Source: Bryum argenteum (lineage: Eukaryota > Streptophyta > Bryopsida > Bryales > Bryaceae). From it: DNA of 64,000 nucleotides. Numbering within the stretch: position 1 is the first letter of the stretch; each line of letters starts with the position of its first letter. Of this stretch, positions 11,791-25,333 are shown piece by piece. A program made the translations under genes and the position numbers. Where the stretch lies: NCBI GenBank assembly GCA_037043015.1, contig CM073324.1:3899413-3963412 (forward strand). The letters run 5' to 3'. The notes under the pieces are model-generated. The model saw only the letters and a list, made by a program, of their open reading frames with translations. It was not told the origin of the DNA and made no database searches.

Positions 11791-12000
11791 CTGAATCCCT
11801 TATGCAGCACTACAGGCACATTTAATGATCATGCGTGATCCTTGCATCTTGAATTAGTTCTATTGAACTGGGTGCTTGTTACTGTCGCGGTGCATGTGTT
11901 TGGTGTTTTTGTGTCTTCAATTCTGTATGCTATGGGTTGCGTTTCTGTTTTAGTTTATGATATTTGAGTTTTGCTGGAGAATGGTCTACGGGTGTTCAGT
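10923..12000. other. T-tract spacer downstream of the transposase
   Basis: Contains long T runs at about 11022-11071 and 11759-11790. A moderately GC-rich block (11075-11480) between them includes the small ORF listed separately. Nothing else could be supported. Confidence 0.5.
11330..11470 (+). CDS. Possible 46-residue ORF or captured exon
   Basis: The ATG has a strong context (CTCACCATGG), and the ORF starts MAETAKEEVIAATCTTTQ. The surrounding 400 bp is GC-richer than the flanks and looks like a 5' leader plus first exon of a normal gene. No continuation or domain is recognised. It may be a gene fragment left by a transposon or chance. Confidence 0.2.
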   Translation: MAETAKEEVIAATCTTTQFRPEPLRSPVSVLAPAIRLADGVLCLHG

Positions 12001-15000
12001 TTCAATTAGTAGAATCTCTGTTTGCATTTCAATGAATTATAGTTCAGTTCCTAGGTTTAGAGGATGGATACATGTGTTGAACTCCTTGTTCTAAGATCAG
12101 TCCCTGTTTTTGGTGTATGTAAAACTTTCTCATGCATTCCTCCACAGTCCTAGAGAACATTCAAATTTGATCACAAACTGTACTAAAAAATTAAAGTTTA
12201 TTACTTATAAGGAAAATAGACAGCAATTAATTGCAGTGACTTCAGAAATATAAGTAATGATAGGGTGTGAGAAAATAGGCCATGTTTGAGAATTAAGTAA
12301 TTATAGGGGACATTTAATTCATGCCTAGGAGGTAAATAGCCTCCAAACAAATAACCCCCAGCCGCACGTGGTGCACAAAAACACTGAATAGTGATCTACC
12401 CGAGCCTTGTTGGAGAAAGAGTTCATGTTAGGCTTTTAAATACTCATTGCATTTTCACTTAAAACAGAGGTAATAAAAAATAAAAATAAATCTCAAATGA
12501 GTTACGGGACAAAATGTAACCTATTATCTCTTTTTTACTATGAGCAAGTCAATGAATGGTTCTTATAAGTTTTTGGTAAACTATTGAACAGACTTTAACT
12601 ATAAAATCTTGTAGAGCCCTTGTTTAAGATACCCCACAAAATAAATTAAATTCTTTCAGAGCATAGATTGAGAGGTTCAAGATTTTTATGGAGTTTAGGC
12701 ACTTTAAAACTTATAAGATAGTGGACATTGACCAAGCACTAAGTAATCATACAAAGTTTAAAATGAAACACTCATTATGTTTATTTTGCAGAATCAAGTT
12801 ACCTGCCTTTTATCTATTAGTAATATAAGCATTGAAGGTTTACAAAATAATCTACAAGGCTTCCACTGGATATAAGTACACATCAATCCATCGTTTTATA
12901 AAATTATTTAGGCATATTAATTCTAGAACGACACTTCATTAAGTTCATTGGACTTGCACTCTATAGTGAACTAAAGTGGCAACTATTATATTTGATAGTA
13001 CTTGTAACATTTGGGTTGAGAACATGCTACAATAGATCAAATAGTATGTCCCAATTTATTTTACACAAAGTAATCATTTCGTAAGGTCAGTCAAGATTGC
13101 TTTGATAGTGAATTACTTATTATCTGGATCGGAGACCATTCTAAAACTTGTGAATTTTACAAATCCTTTGTCCTTAACCCTCACAAATATAGGAAAGACG
13201 ATTAAAAAAACATGTCTACACTTTGTCACAGTTGTTAAAAAAACCACAAAAGTACATGTAAGCGACGTTGTACATGGGGGAGTGAAGCCATACATGGGGC
13301 CGATATTTCGAGATTGATAAAAAATCCTCTCGACATGATTGATTCATTTTTTTGAGTTGTTAGCTAGTAATTAACCAATCACATTCAGGAATTCTTGCCC
13401 TCGTGCGGCCCCATGCTCGGCTTGACTCCGCATGTAACGTCTCCCTGAGTACTTGAATATGGAACCTGGATAGTAAAGAATCAATTTTTGAGGGTTTAAG
13501 AGCAAAATAAGAGCCACCAAATGTTACTATGCAATATTGAAGGAAAATTTTAAATTTTAAAATAATTAAAAATTTAAAATAAAATAAAAATACTTTAATC
13601 AATTTATGATACTCAATCATCACAATCTCTTCTTGAAGTGCTTATTTTGCCATTTCATGAGTTGGTCAAAAAAGATGATGATTTATTCTCAACTTCCTCA
13701 AGTTCTTTCAAGACATTAAAGGGTTATTAAGGTGGGGCAGATGCATAAATTTCCTAAAAATTTGCAATCTCTCAATCAGAAACCTTTAACCCCTAAATAG
13801 TTTGATTGAATTTCAGCAAAATGAACCTAGGTTAAAAAATCTATAATAAATGTAAATGAATGTAAGGTATTTGGACCTAAATGGCACAATCATATACTAG
13901 ACATTTGTTACATCACGTGGTTCATATTTTGGGACACAAGGCCTCATAGTTTGCAAGATCATAACATATTAATGTAAAAGGGTGATAGTCTGGTTGGGGT
14001 ACCCAAAAAGGTTGTCCCATGAACAATTGCACTCTATGCTGGTGTGACAAACATATTCATTTTTAAACTGTAATACAATTAGACTTCATTAGATGTGGTT
14101 TTAGTTGTCTATACTTATAATGTATCAAGAAAAAAAATTAAAAACTAAAAAAAATATTTTGAAGTAATTTTATTTGATTTTTTAGTTGAAAAAGTAAGTC
14201 ATGTCCCAATAATCTAAAATCCATTGAATCAAGCAAATGGAATATCAACCATTTTTATTTTAATATAATTTTTGAATATGACCTACATCTTCTTGTATAG
14301 AATACAAAATAATTTATTTAATAATAAAAAAATTAATTCATTGTGCACTATACTGCCTGCAAATCCCCAAATTCAGCACTTTTTCCCTCATCTATGAATG
14401 GATCCAAAAAAAATAAAAAATCTAAAAGAAAATCTATAGGCATACATACTTTGATTTCAGTGAGGTGCATGATATTTTATTTTCTATTTTAGGGTCTTTT
14501 TACTTGATTAAAATGACTAAATTAGACAAACTTTGGAGGCTTTCAATAAAAATAACCTAATTAGTGTGTCCAAAAAGTGATACCCCAAGCTTACCATTGC
14601 CCAAAAGAACATCACAAAATGTCAATATTTTCACTTTGAAGTGAAAAGGCTACCAATAGACACGATTCAATGAAACCAACTTGCAAAGATGTGTAACTCC
14701 ATCTGAATAACACTCATGAACAAAAAAAAACCAAGAGAAATCTCTTTCCGCAAATAATAGCCTTGCAATGATGAAAATTGCCCTAAATATTACATAGGAA
14801 AAATGTCCAAATCTAGGCCCCTTGCACAAAAATGAATGGGATAACTTCCTTACATTTTGGATGGAATTAAGAAACCATTGCTGTTATGACCTCTAGACAT
14901 ACCATCTAGTATAGGTCGGGCGGACACTATATTCACGCCAACCCTTATGAGTCTAGTGTTGTTCTTATTCTTTTGGAATTTAGGTTTCTATTACAGATAT

Positions 15001-16832
15001 TATACTCAAATTAGAATTTAAATCAACAGATTTGAGATCCAAAGGTGTATAAATGAGAAACTTCTCGTCATAAACCATGTACTCTTTTTCAGTTTTTTTA
15101 GAAATAGAAATATCATTGCAAATCCAATACTTATTCAAAACAAAAATCTCCCAACTACAAAGTTGTTGAATTTTATCCATATAACGTTGGATTGCTAATG
15201 TGATTGTTGCTTCTGAAACAAAACAAATTGTGTGCTTCCAACAACACCTTTGGAGCCCCTATCTCATGGTTGGTATTGAAGATGTTGTTAATAAAACTCA
15301 AATTTTATACCTTTATACAATTCAAATTTTATGATAATTACAAGACCTCTATTTTTACTTCTTACTTTGATTTTCACATATCATAATGAGAATATGTAGG
15401 GTCGTTTAACAAAGCGCAAGGGTAAAGGGTTGCGAAGCACGTCGGCCAGGGGAAGGCGAAGGGTTGCGAAGGGTGATAAGAAGAAGGAGTTGAGATCTTA
15501 AGGTTGGAACTTCCATTTTTCATTTCCTATATAATATCATAATTTTGGAAATATCATAATCTTGATTATGACGATAATTATGGGTGTTCACCAATGAAGA
15601 TTGTAATTTCAGGAATATCTTGATTTTAGGTGGAATATCATGATATAAGGGTGTTTGCCAATTACACCCTTACTCTTGTTAATTTCTTATTTTAGACACT
15701 TAAAAAAGCCAAATTGCATGTAAGGCATTTATGACAATAAACAAGGATCAAGAGATGGGCATAAGTCAAAGTAGAGATAAGTTGTGGAATACTATAAAAG
15801 GAGAATTTATAAAGATTATATCACAAATCATCTAATTTGTACCCTTAAGACTTTGGTTGCTAGGTATGCAATAATTCAAAGGTAAGTTACAAACAAAGTT
15901 ATCAAACTATCATTTGTAGGTACAAAAACCACAAAAATAACGTACTAATAAAAATAACAAGGTGAAGAAAAGAAAAAAATTCCTAGATTAAGAGTATCAA
16001 GAATTTAAATTTTCACATTGTTGGAAATTTTTTCTAACAATGTCAGAGTTTAAATTCCATATTCTCTCCATTCTAGAACTTTTATTTTCTATTCTCTACT
16101 TTGTTCACTTGTTGTTTTCATTAGTTCTTGATTTTTGTGATTTTTGCACTTGCAAGTAGTAGCTCCAAAATTGTAAGTAGTAGCTTCAAAACTTTACAAC
16201 TTCTCTTTGTTTTGTTGGAAATTTAGCAACCAATGCCTTAAGGATACAAATTAGACCATATAAAGTCTTTTTGTTATGAACAATGCTTGTATGGAATTTT
16301 GGCACAACTTATGCCTCCTATGACTTATGCACATAACTCTCCCTTCATTACAACCTAGTAGGCCTTACATAAAATTTCTTTGTCCTCATCTAATCAACCC
16401 AATGCTTTGTTTGCCCCTCCTTCCAAGGTTCATGAAATCTAGTGCTAGCAATCAATAGAAAAAGAAGGAATAATAAGACTAGTACCGTATTTGATACAAC
16501 TCTCACAAGTAAATGAATAACTTTGTAATGTCCAACAACTTTTTTTTACAATATTTAATTTTTTGCTGAAGTAAAATAGAATCTATTTATTAATAGAAAT
16601 TTAAGTATGACCAAGGACGGGAGGGAATATTTTTTGTTACTCTAATTTATTCTTTTTAAAAAAATATTGCTCGTAACCAAAATCCTACTCATATTTCCAA
16701 CTGGTCTAGGTTGAAATTCTTGCAAAATTTGCAAGTGCAATATTCAAAATCTAGAAGAACAACCTTCAAAATCTACAAGAGCAAGCTTCAAAATTTTTGT
16801 AAGTATACTCTTTCTTTTTTCTTTCAAGATTA
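12001..16832. other. AT-rich intergenic DNA, no gene seen
   Basis: Long A/T-rich DNA with only short, low-complexity ORFs on both strands. The one structure seen is the inverted repeat at 13263-13436. It probably consists of decayed repeats. Confidence 0.55.
13263..13436. repeat. Inverted repeat with GGAGTCAAGCCGAGCATGGGG motif
   Basis: About 40 bp at 13263-13302 (ending CATACATGGGGCCG) recurs in reverse complement at 13400-13436 (CGGCCCCATGCTCGGCTTGA). The minus-strand arm can be read as LRETLHAESSRAWGR. A third copy lies at about 41770-41812 on the plus strand. It fits a fold-back or a remnant of a decayed coding element. Confidence 0.5.
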
Positions 16833-17426
16833 GTTGAGACCTAAAGGCCCAAGGCGTTTTGTGAACCTTCGAACTGAAAAACTGCAATTTTTGACCACCT
16901 TCAGTTGGGGAAATTGAGGTAAGGTTGGATTTTTATTACTTATTTTTAATACTTCAAACTTCCAATTGTAAGATTTTGTACCTAAGACTAATTTTAGTTA
17001 GTGTTCTAAAAATTGATGGTTGGATGTTTATTATACAAGAGATTATAACATTCAAAATCTCTATCTAAAGTTTTAGAATTTTAAAGATTGGTTTTGAAAA
17101 TTTTGGAGGATGCCCCTGCGAAATCAGTAAATTTTTTGACTTGGGTCACTTTGGAGCTAAGTACTGATTTTGGTTATGAATGTTTCTCCAAAAAGAACTA
17201 AAAAAAATACTCAAATCTAAACGTGCCCAAAGTGCCCTTTCTAGACTTGAAACCCAGTTTTTCCAGAATAAGGTTTTAAAATTGAAAATGATTTTTGCAT
17301 ATTTTACTACAAATACTTCACACTATAAGGAGCACCCAACAAAAGTCTCAGTCAAAAATATTATGTCTAATTTCTTCATCTAGGCTCCCCAACACAACAA
17401 CATTTTGGCCATTTTGGCTTTCATGG

Positions 17427-17434
17427 GTCTATAG
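17427..17434. other. Left 8-bp target-site duplication of the hAT element
   Basis: GTCTATAG lies directly before the element's first bases (CAGCGATTTTC) and is repeated exactly at 21304-21311. Confidence 0.85.
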
Positions 17435-17645
17435 CAGCGATTTTCTTTTTCGTAAATGGGGTGTGGCGCGAGTGGCTCCACCCCAACCGCCCATCTCGAA
17501 CGAAGTGACGAAAAACAATAAATTCTAAGTAACTCTCCCGGCTCCCCAACGCAAAATGTTTATGCGGTGCTGGCGATTTCTTTTGTACTTAGATAAGATG
17601 AGCGGTGAACACATTTGGCTCCTTCCACGATCGTCCACAAGCGCA

Positions 17646-17718
17646 TGTGGCGAAGTTCATTGTTTTTTGGTCACTCTTGTGGCGAACTTCATTGTTTTCT
17701 GGTCACTCATGTGGCGAG
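17646..17718. repeat. 32-bp subterminal tandem repeat of the hAT element
   Basis: Two near-identical 32-bp units starting TGTGGCGAAGTTCATTG, plus a partial third. Each contains the GGCGA motif, so these are probably transposase-binding sites of the left end. Confidence 0.8.
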
Positions 17719-17954
17719 TAATTTATTTTTTTTCGTTTTTGTTTAATTTATGCACAAGCATCATTCACATTTGCAAGGTTTGAACAAGGGGTGATGATGT
17801 ACACACAATGATGTGCAGAGTTAATGCCAAAACAAGAGGTTTTCTAACGACAAGAGATCAGGTAACAATTTCTAAGCATTGTGCAAACACATTCAACCCA
17901 GTGAACCCACCCAAGCAAATGAGACCCTTATTGCCACGACATTCGCAATGCACA

Positions 17955-18050
17955 AACACATTCAAACTTGAGCTAACACACATGAGCTTGACAAAGAACA
18001 CATTCAAACTTGAGCTAACACACATGAGCTTGACAAAGAACACATTCAAA
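17955..18050. repeat. 42-bp tandem repeat
   Basis: Two identical copies of a unit starting AACACATTCAAACTTGAGC, followed by a partial third copy. It lies inside the hAT element. Confidence 0.85.
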
Positions 18051-18700
18051 CACATATAAATGATGAACTAAGGGTTGAATGTCTACATGCAGCCTTGTGT
18101 CGAGGGTGGAATGGTTAGCCTTCATCCCCGTACATGCATGCAACTATAAACAGACAAAGAGTATTGGTCGGAGGAGTTGAACTCCTCGGCCAAGTAGGCC
18201 TTGCCCAATCGGAGCACCCAATCCCACCAACCCACCCCAGTTAGAAACTGACTATTTACTCCATGAATGAAAAACGCGCTATCATCATGGAAACAGAAGA
18301 AAGCTCGTACTTGTCTGCCATTCGTTTCTGGGCGTCACCCCAGTGTGTTATGGCTGCAGCATACGGGAAGCTTTCCTGATTCCACCACGGTTGTGCAAAA
18401 ATTTTGACACAAGTGGCCATGTCGCCGCCAAGTTGCCAGGTGGCTGAGTTTAATAAACTGTAAGAGACAAGAGAGCACTAATCTATTGTGTCCAAATTTC
18501 TCCCAAAGTTTAGAGATCGGGTTTTGGTACTTCGGTTCAACCATGGCGGAGGCACAATTTAACTTCATAGTCAGTTTAAAGAGGTTGGTTTGAAATCCCA
18601 ACATTGGCTCGAGGACCACTACAGAGACTCACCCACGGCCCCAACACTCACAATTCGAGGCACGCACTAATGTAGGGTCTTCATGTGCAAAGGGAAAAAC

Positions 18701-20306
18701 TCATCTACATTTGCTTGACACCAAAATTGTCGAAAAACAATTTGAGAAAGCGTTCATGAGATCCGAATTGGGAAAACGCCTATCAAGCTCACTGATCAAC
18801 ATTTCTGCTGCACCCCTGCACTGCCCCTTCACGGAGGAGACAACCTCCTCGAAATCGCTTTTGTTCACCAATTGCTTGGCACCTGAAATGGGACAGAGTT
18901 TGCGGGCAGGGTACGAGTGAGATCCGATTCGGAAGCTCAAGACTTCAGATCCGTTATTCTAGTCGACCACCCACTCCTCGAAGATCGTGTAGCTGTGGTC
19001 ACTCACTACGTCACATAATTGCTGAAAGTGCATAGGCTGGAAGGATGAATCGTAGTCACAATACATCTGGTAGAGTTTAGCTTGTGCTATCTTCACCGCT
19101 ACTACATAATTGCTCACAAACGCGTGAGTAGATTCTGCAAACTGCATCAGTAAGTTCAATGACTCCAACATGGGCATGATACAAGGCAAGACAAGGAATG
19201 TGCCAACATCGCAAATGAGCTTATAATTGATTCTGGTGATATCTCTAGCTGCCGCCTGCCTGCTGGCTTCTTGACTGCTGCATCTTCACACGTTTTGGCA
19301 ATAAAGTCTTGTATTCCCCCAACATCCTTCTAAGAGGATCCAAAAGCAAATTCTACCAGGTCTTCACGTTTGGCAACATTTTCAGACCCTCTATCTCCAT
19401 GAGGTCAACAAGTTTTTGAAATTCTAGATGTTTCTTGGGCGATACTCTAAAGTATGCGTACATAGCTTGACAAAGTGACTTAAGTTTCGCCACTACGGGC
19501 AAGTTGGATATGGATTGAACTGCTAGATTCGTGCGATGGGCCATACAGTGGATCCCAAGCATGAATGAAACATGTTTGGTCTACAATTGCTTTGTGACTC
19601 CACTCCTGCTTCCTTGGAACACTGACACACCGTCTGCACCAAACGCTACCAACTTCTGTGCAATATTTACAACATCCAACCCTCCATGATGCAAAAGATG
19701 CGCCACTATGGCATCAGTAACAACATTTGCCCCATTTCCTTCAACAAGACGTTGCAAACCAAGCAATATGCTCATTCGGCTAAACCCAACCGGAATATAT
19801 GCATGCAAGCTTAGCCAAGATTCATGGTTGATTGTAGTTACCTCGTCTGCGCTCATAGAGAAGAATGGCGCATCATGAAGTACCTTCTTGGTTTGTTGAA
19901 AAAGCACCTCCTCCATGCTCACTACAATCTCCCACCCGCAACCCACACTCCAATGCTTCTAGGGCATGTCCGGGACTCGCAACTGTTGGAGTAATGCACG
20001 ATGGTCCTCGTAGTCCGTCATTGGGCGACCATGGCTGAGCAAGTTGAAGACCAGACAAATCTGAACAAGTTTTTTCTTCTTCTTGCGAGTCGAACCTTCA
20101 TGCATGAGCTCGACCGCCATCTCGTTGCTGCTCCTAGCAAGGTATATTCGCTCATTCTTGATGTGCAGGCAGGTTGAGAGAAAGTAGTGTTGGCCCTTTT
20201 TCAGCTTCTCAGTGTCCACAAGCGCTCGCCTTCTCCATGCATGCTTCCAGAGCGAATATAACTTGGGCACGAGCAATTTCTCGCGCCCCTCCACCTCGTT
20301 GCACAC
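18701..20306 (-). pseudogene. Decayed hAT-like transposase (ZNF862-like)
   Basis: The order from the N-terminus is: HCIVCNEVEGREK (a C2-type finger start, about 20306), HGRPMTDYEDHRALLQQL (about 20030), FSMSADEVTTINHESW (about 19855, carrying the first acidic residue), VAFGADGVSVFQGSRSGVT (about 19640), GIHCMAHRTNLAVQ (about 19555) and EYKTLLPKRV (about 19305). These match the ZNF862/DUF4371-type hAT group. The frame is stopped by TAG near 19958, 19579 and 19351, shifts frame between about 19350 and 19190, and meets another TAG at about 18960. The dimerisation end is incomplete. Clearly non-functional. Confidence 0.75.
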
Positions 20307-21303
20307 AATGCATGTTACTTAGCAAACACGGCCGTCCATCCCAAGGACCGACTCCGTTTAGGGCAGTTTTGCCGCCCACGTGTCCTGAAAGTGTCTATTG
20401 TTCTCGTAACTCTGCCGCCTAAGCTTCGAAGCGTCCACCAGGGGACTCGCAATTGCAGAGTCCAGCACTTCGAAGTCGGACTGTCGGAGTCACAGTTCAC
20501 AGCAGGTTTTGTAAGATTTGCTCGGGCCGTCCCTACAAAGACGTTGTCCCCAAAGCTCTTATTCTCCATCTCCATACTTACACATTGTCCGAGCTTAACA
20601 CTGTCACTCAATTCAATGATACCACTCACATTGACACGGCCCCATACAAGAACTTCGACAAGTCAGCCTGTTTTGGAGCCATTATCTCTACACGCAAGCA
20701 CAAAATTCTAAACCAGGGCACACATGAATCCACAACGTACGCTGAAGACTCCAGTCTCCTCGACGCAACAATACGTCCTAAACCCTAAACACACCGAGAT
20801 CCATCCTTTGAGTGATGAACCAAAGTAGATAGACACGCACAAGACAACGGATATAAGCGATGCTTCTCTGCTGAGCACTGCTCTCCTTTTAAACTACTTC
20901 CCGACGATTGAATAGCTTGTGCTTCGAAGCTCCCTCCACGCTAAACCTTGAGCTCTACGCCCATCCCTGGACCCTGGTTCAAATGACAAAATTGGCGAGC
21001 GCTGCCCACACAACTCGCAAACATGGCGAACCAACAAAAATTTAGCTATGGCTTCACTTACGAGGTACCCGGAATGCAAGGAAGAAGGTGGCGACCTGAA
21101 GAAGTGGAAGAGCAAGAAATGGCAAATCAATCATTGTGATTGGAAGCGACGGTGACGAGGTTGTGGGCGACGACAAGCCAATAATTGATTTTCAAGAGGT
21201 GGCGAAATCAAACCTTGAAGCCCTAAATTTTTTTAAGGGCATACTCGCAGTGCCCGAGAACAAGTAGAAAATTGGCGAATTTTCGCTTAAATTATTTTCG
21301 CTG

Positions 21304-21311
21304 GTCTATAG
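21304..21311. other. Right 8-bp target-site duplication of the hAT element
   Basis: GTCTATAG, an exact copy of 17427-17434. Directly after it the interrupted TTAA-ended element resumes. Confidence 0.85.
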
Positions 21312-21564
21312 GAGCTAAGATTAGGGGTTAATAATTTTTCCAGAAAAAATGATCAAAATCTTACGAACTCACAAAGGTACATAAACATTCATTTTTCCCC
21401 AACCCAATACAATAAACACACCGCATGTTTTGCTGAACTCTCATTTTTATACCATCTTGGGGGCCAAAGTTTGCATGAAGGTCTAGAAAGCCAAATGAGT
21501 CTCTACAAAGTCTCTACAATTATGCATGGAGTACGCAACTCAATTACACACATGGTACAAAATA

Positions 21565-23191
21565 CAGTGTGTGGCAAAACCGAGTCAAACTCTTGAAATT
21601 CGTAATTTGATTAGCAATGTGGAAAACTTGGCAATAGATTTTTAGAATGTGTAAATTGTGCAATATAGCAATTTGAATGGGCTACAATTTGATGGAGAAG
21701 AAGTTCCTTCTTACATTGAAATGTACAAGAAAATTACATTTAAAGGAAACTATGTTCCTTGACTCACTTTTGCATCCACTATCAAAAAGCAACTCAATAT
21801 TTTGTCCACTTGCCTTTAGCGGCTAAAACTGCTTGGATCCGCCTTGGCATGCTTTCATACAACCTCCTACACTCCTCTATTGCTAAAGAAGCCCAACACT
21901 CCTCAATACGCTCCCACAATTCTAAAATTCTGTTGGAGCCCTTTCATCTTGGTTAAGACGACGTTTTGATCCCACCCAAAGATGTTCAATTGGATTCAAG
22001 TCGAGGAGATTGTGCAGCCACTTAAGAACATCAAAATTTTGTGATCTCAACCATTGCCGAACACTTTTTCTTTGTATGTTTGGGATCATTGTCATCTTTG
22101 AAAAATCAAATTTGAAGGATCAAGATCATATGCACACATGGTATACAATAAATCTCTTTGCAAGATTTCTTTATATTGATGTTGATCCAGTCTTCCTTCG
22201 ATTCTACATAACATACCAGGGCCATGGAATGTCATGCAACCCCATACCATCATCGAACCACCGCCAAACTTCACAGTCTCTTGCACTTGTCTTGAATCAC
22301 AAGATTGTTCATTGCGAATCCAAAGACCAACTACGACCATCCGAGCAAAATCGATTTACCTTGGTCTCATCGGAAAAGATGACATGCTTCCACTCACCAA
22401 CGGTCCAATGTTGATGGCGCCTAGCAAATTCAAGTCGATCCTTAATGTGTTTGGTTCAATTTTGGTTTCTTTCGCTTCACTTTTGATCTCAAGCCTCGCC
22501 GCACGTAAAGTCCTTCGTGACCGTATCAACACTCACAAGAACATGACATTCCTTGCGTACATGTTGGGCAACTTGTGTAGCATTTTCAAAACCTCCCGAT
22601 GTGACAAAGACGAACACATGCTCTCTTTCGCGTGCATCACTTAGCACTTGTGGTCTACCACCACTACTAGCTGACAAATCACATAATCTCTTCTTTCTAA
22701 GTCTTGCAACATGGCTCTGAGACACCTGCAACTCATGTGCTACATCTCTTGTTGTCCTACCAGCTTGCAACATCACCAAAATGGAGTTATCAAGGTCTTT
22801 TCGAGCACTACCACAAAGCTCATCTAAGTGCACCATGGTCTGTTCTCACACTCTGCTTACAATGTGCACTAAATTGACATGGAGTATGTCAAGATAGACA
22901 CTCCTTGTGCCCATGCCAATCTGGTCATAAAAGTCTTCCATCCATTTTTTACCACTTCATTGCATTTATTATGGCATGCCATGCAAAACTGAGTCAAGCC
23001 AAGTGTATGTGTTGGAAGACATGTATCTCCTTATAACTTTTTTATATGTCACCATGGATGCTATGTCAACTAATACACTCCATATTATATGTCCTCCATG
23101 TTAAAAATGGTCATTTCATTTATTGAGTTGTTAGGAATTGACGGCCAAATAATCTCTTTCAACAAGGTTGACTCAGTTTTGCCACACACTG
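21565..23191. mobile_element. Tc1/mariner element, 1,627 bp, TA target duplication
   Basis: Termini are CAGTGTGTGGCAAAACCGAG at the left and, in reverse complement, CAGTGTGTGGCAAAACTGAG at the right. They match over 24 bases with one difference. TA flanks both ends (21563-21564 and 23192-23193). The element encodes a single decayed Tc1-type transposase on the minus strand. Confidence 0.9.
21794..22836 (-). pseudogene. Tc1-type (DD34E) transposase, decayed
   Basis: The N-terminus (MVHLDELCGSARKDLDNS) starts a helix-turn-helix region (TTRDVAHELQVSQSHVARL). The catalytic core shows VIFSDETKVNRFCSDGR, then KFGGGSMMVWGCMTFHGPG, FQRDNDPKHTKKK and DLNPIEHLW, i.e. the D, D, E residues with Tc1 flanks. 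The end reads SMPRRIQAVLAAKGKWTKY. Motifs fall in different frames, and several TGA/TAG codons interrupt it, so it cannot make an enzyme. Tc1 proteins cut and paste DNA at TA sites. Confidence 0.8.
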
Positions 23192-23193
23192 TA

Positions 23194-24126
23194 TGTGCAA
23201 ACCGTCTGGGGTAACAATCATGAAGTACTCCTTTGCACCATGAAAGCAACCTTTCTCATGCAATGCCCACAAAAACTTTTGATATTACTTTAAATGTTTT
23301 AACTCATAAACAGTAGATAACCAATGACGAAAATCTGAGACAGGTACTTCCAGAATGACTTGCGTACAAGATCGTAGGGTTGGAAGTCTACAAAAAAATT
23401 AAAACCATTTACCCGTGCTCATGATGTTGCATAGAGGTAGAAAACTCGAGACCAAGAACCGTAGCCACACAAAAGATCAAATTCCCTTAGTCACACCAGA
23501 ATTCAGTACTGTGTTTGATGCACCATTCCGTGCTGTGTGGATGTTTACTTCTATGTAGGAAACATTGTCGCGGGCGGGTACTTACTTCGGACATAGAAGA
23601 CATTGTCACGAACACATATGACCCGATAGTTTAACGGGCAAAGACCTGAACGTTTACAAAATTTGACTGACCGAGGCTTGAAAATCTTCCATTCTGAACG
23701 GCGTCTTCAGGAATAAGCGTGAGATTTCGAACTCTTTTCTCAGCGAGCTCTCATGAGCACAAGGACCCAGGGCTACTTAAATTTGCACCTGTACAAGTGT
23801 CACGAATCTATGACTAATCGGACACATTGATAATACGGTAACTAAAAGGCTTGAAATGCTCAACGAACTTCAGGAATTCTCAGGAAGGTGCTAGCATGCG
23901 TCACTAAAATTCCGAATTCAACCCTTCGAGACATCGGTTCGCTAGTTGCTGGCCAACTTAAATATCGTCTGACGCACATAAAATTAAATAAGAAGCGAAG
24001 CACATAAAGTTACGGACACATACGATACATACTGTAGCACAAATGAAAGAAAAATTCTTTGCATGGACACACTGGTGTTGCTAAGTAATAGCAGATTTAT
24101 CATCTTTACTGTGAGAAAGGGCAGAG
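23194..24126. other. Spacer and probable RPL23 3' untranslated region
   Basis: No ORF or repeat of note. The part nearest 24126 is expected to hold the 3' untranslated region and polyadenylation signals of RPL23, transcribed to the left. Confidence 0.5.
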
Positions 24127-25098
<972 letters not shown>

Positions 25099-25333
25099 GG
25101 CGACCGCCTGCGCTTGCGACCTCCCCTCAGATTTCCGAAAGGAAGATTTTGTGTCCTCCCTGCGGCTATAACCCCTTAACCCTAATTACGGTTCGGCTCC
25201 GAACCTCACGCTCGGTCAAAGCCTCGGAGGTATACCGGGTCAGCCAACAATACCGCGCCCAATAACACCAACGGGCCCGTTAACGGGGACGGTAGCCGCA
25301 GCCGAAGCAGGGTCAAAGGGTTTAGGTCTTTGC
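25099..25333. promoter_or_regulatory. Shared divergent promoter of RPL23 and SDA1
   Basis: The whole gap between the two start codons is about 235 bp (about 310 bp if SDA1 starts at 25412). It contains AACCCTAA at 25178-25185, a telo-box-like element common in promoters of plant ribosomal genes, and a GGGCCC palindrome near 25273 that resembles site II cores. Joint control is inferred. Confidence 0.55.

Larger units (their letters stand above)
17435..21303. mobile_element. hAT DNA transposon, 3,869 bp
   Basis: It begins CAGCGATTTTC and ends ATTATTTTCGCTG, giving short inverted termini CAGCGA, and is flanked by an exact 8-bp duplication, as expected for hAT elements. Both subterminal regions are rich in GGCGA repeats (for example 17648, 17680 and 17712 on the left; about 20994, 21023, 21090, 21189 and 21273 on the right), typical of hAT transposase-binding sites. 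It carries a decayed hAT-like transposase on the minus strand. It is probably immobile without a helper. Confidence 0.85.
16834..21331. mobile_element. TTAA-ended element copy 1, split by a hAT insertion
   Basis: The DNA from 16834 to 17426 matches, with much divergence, the element at 59623-60558. Shared landmarks include a block on phenylalanine-rich AT sequence near 16870, GTAAGATTTTGTACCTAA (16969) and TTTGGAGGATGCCC (17102). The right end of this copy, GAGCTAAGATTAGGGGTTAA, is found only after the hAT element, at 21312-21331. No coding capacity is seen outside the hAT insert. The left inverted repeat has decayed. Confidence 0.6.
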
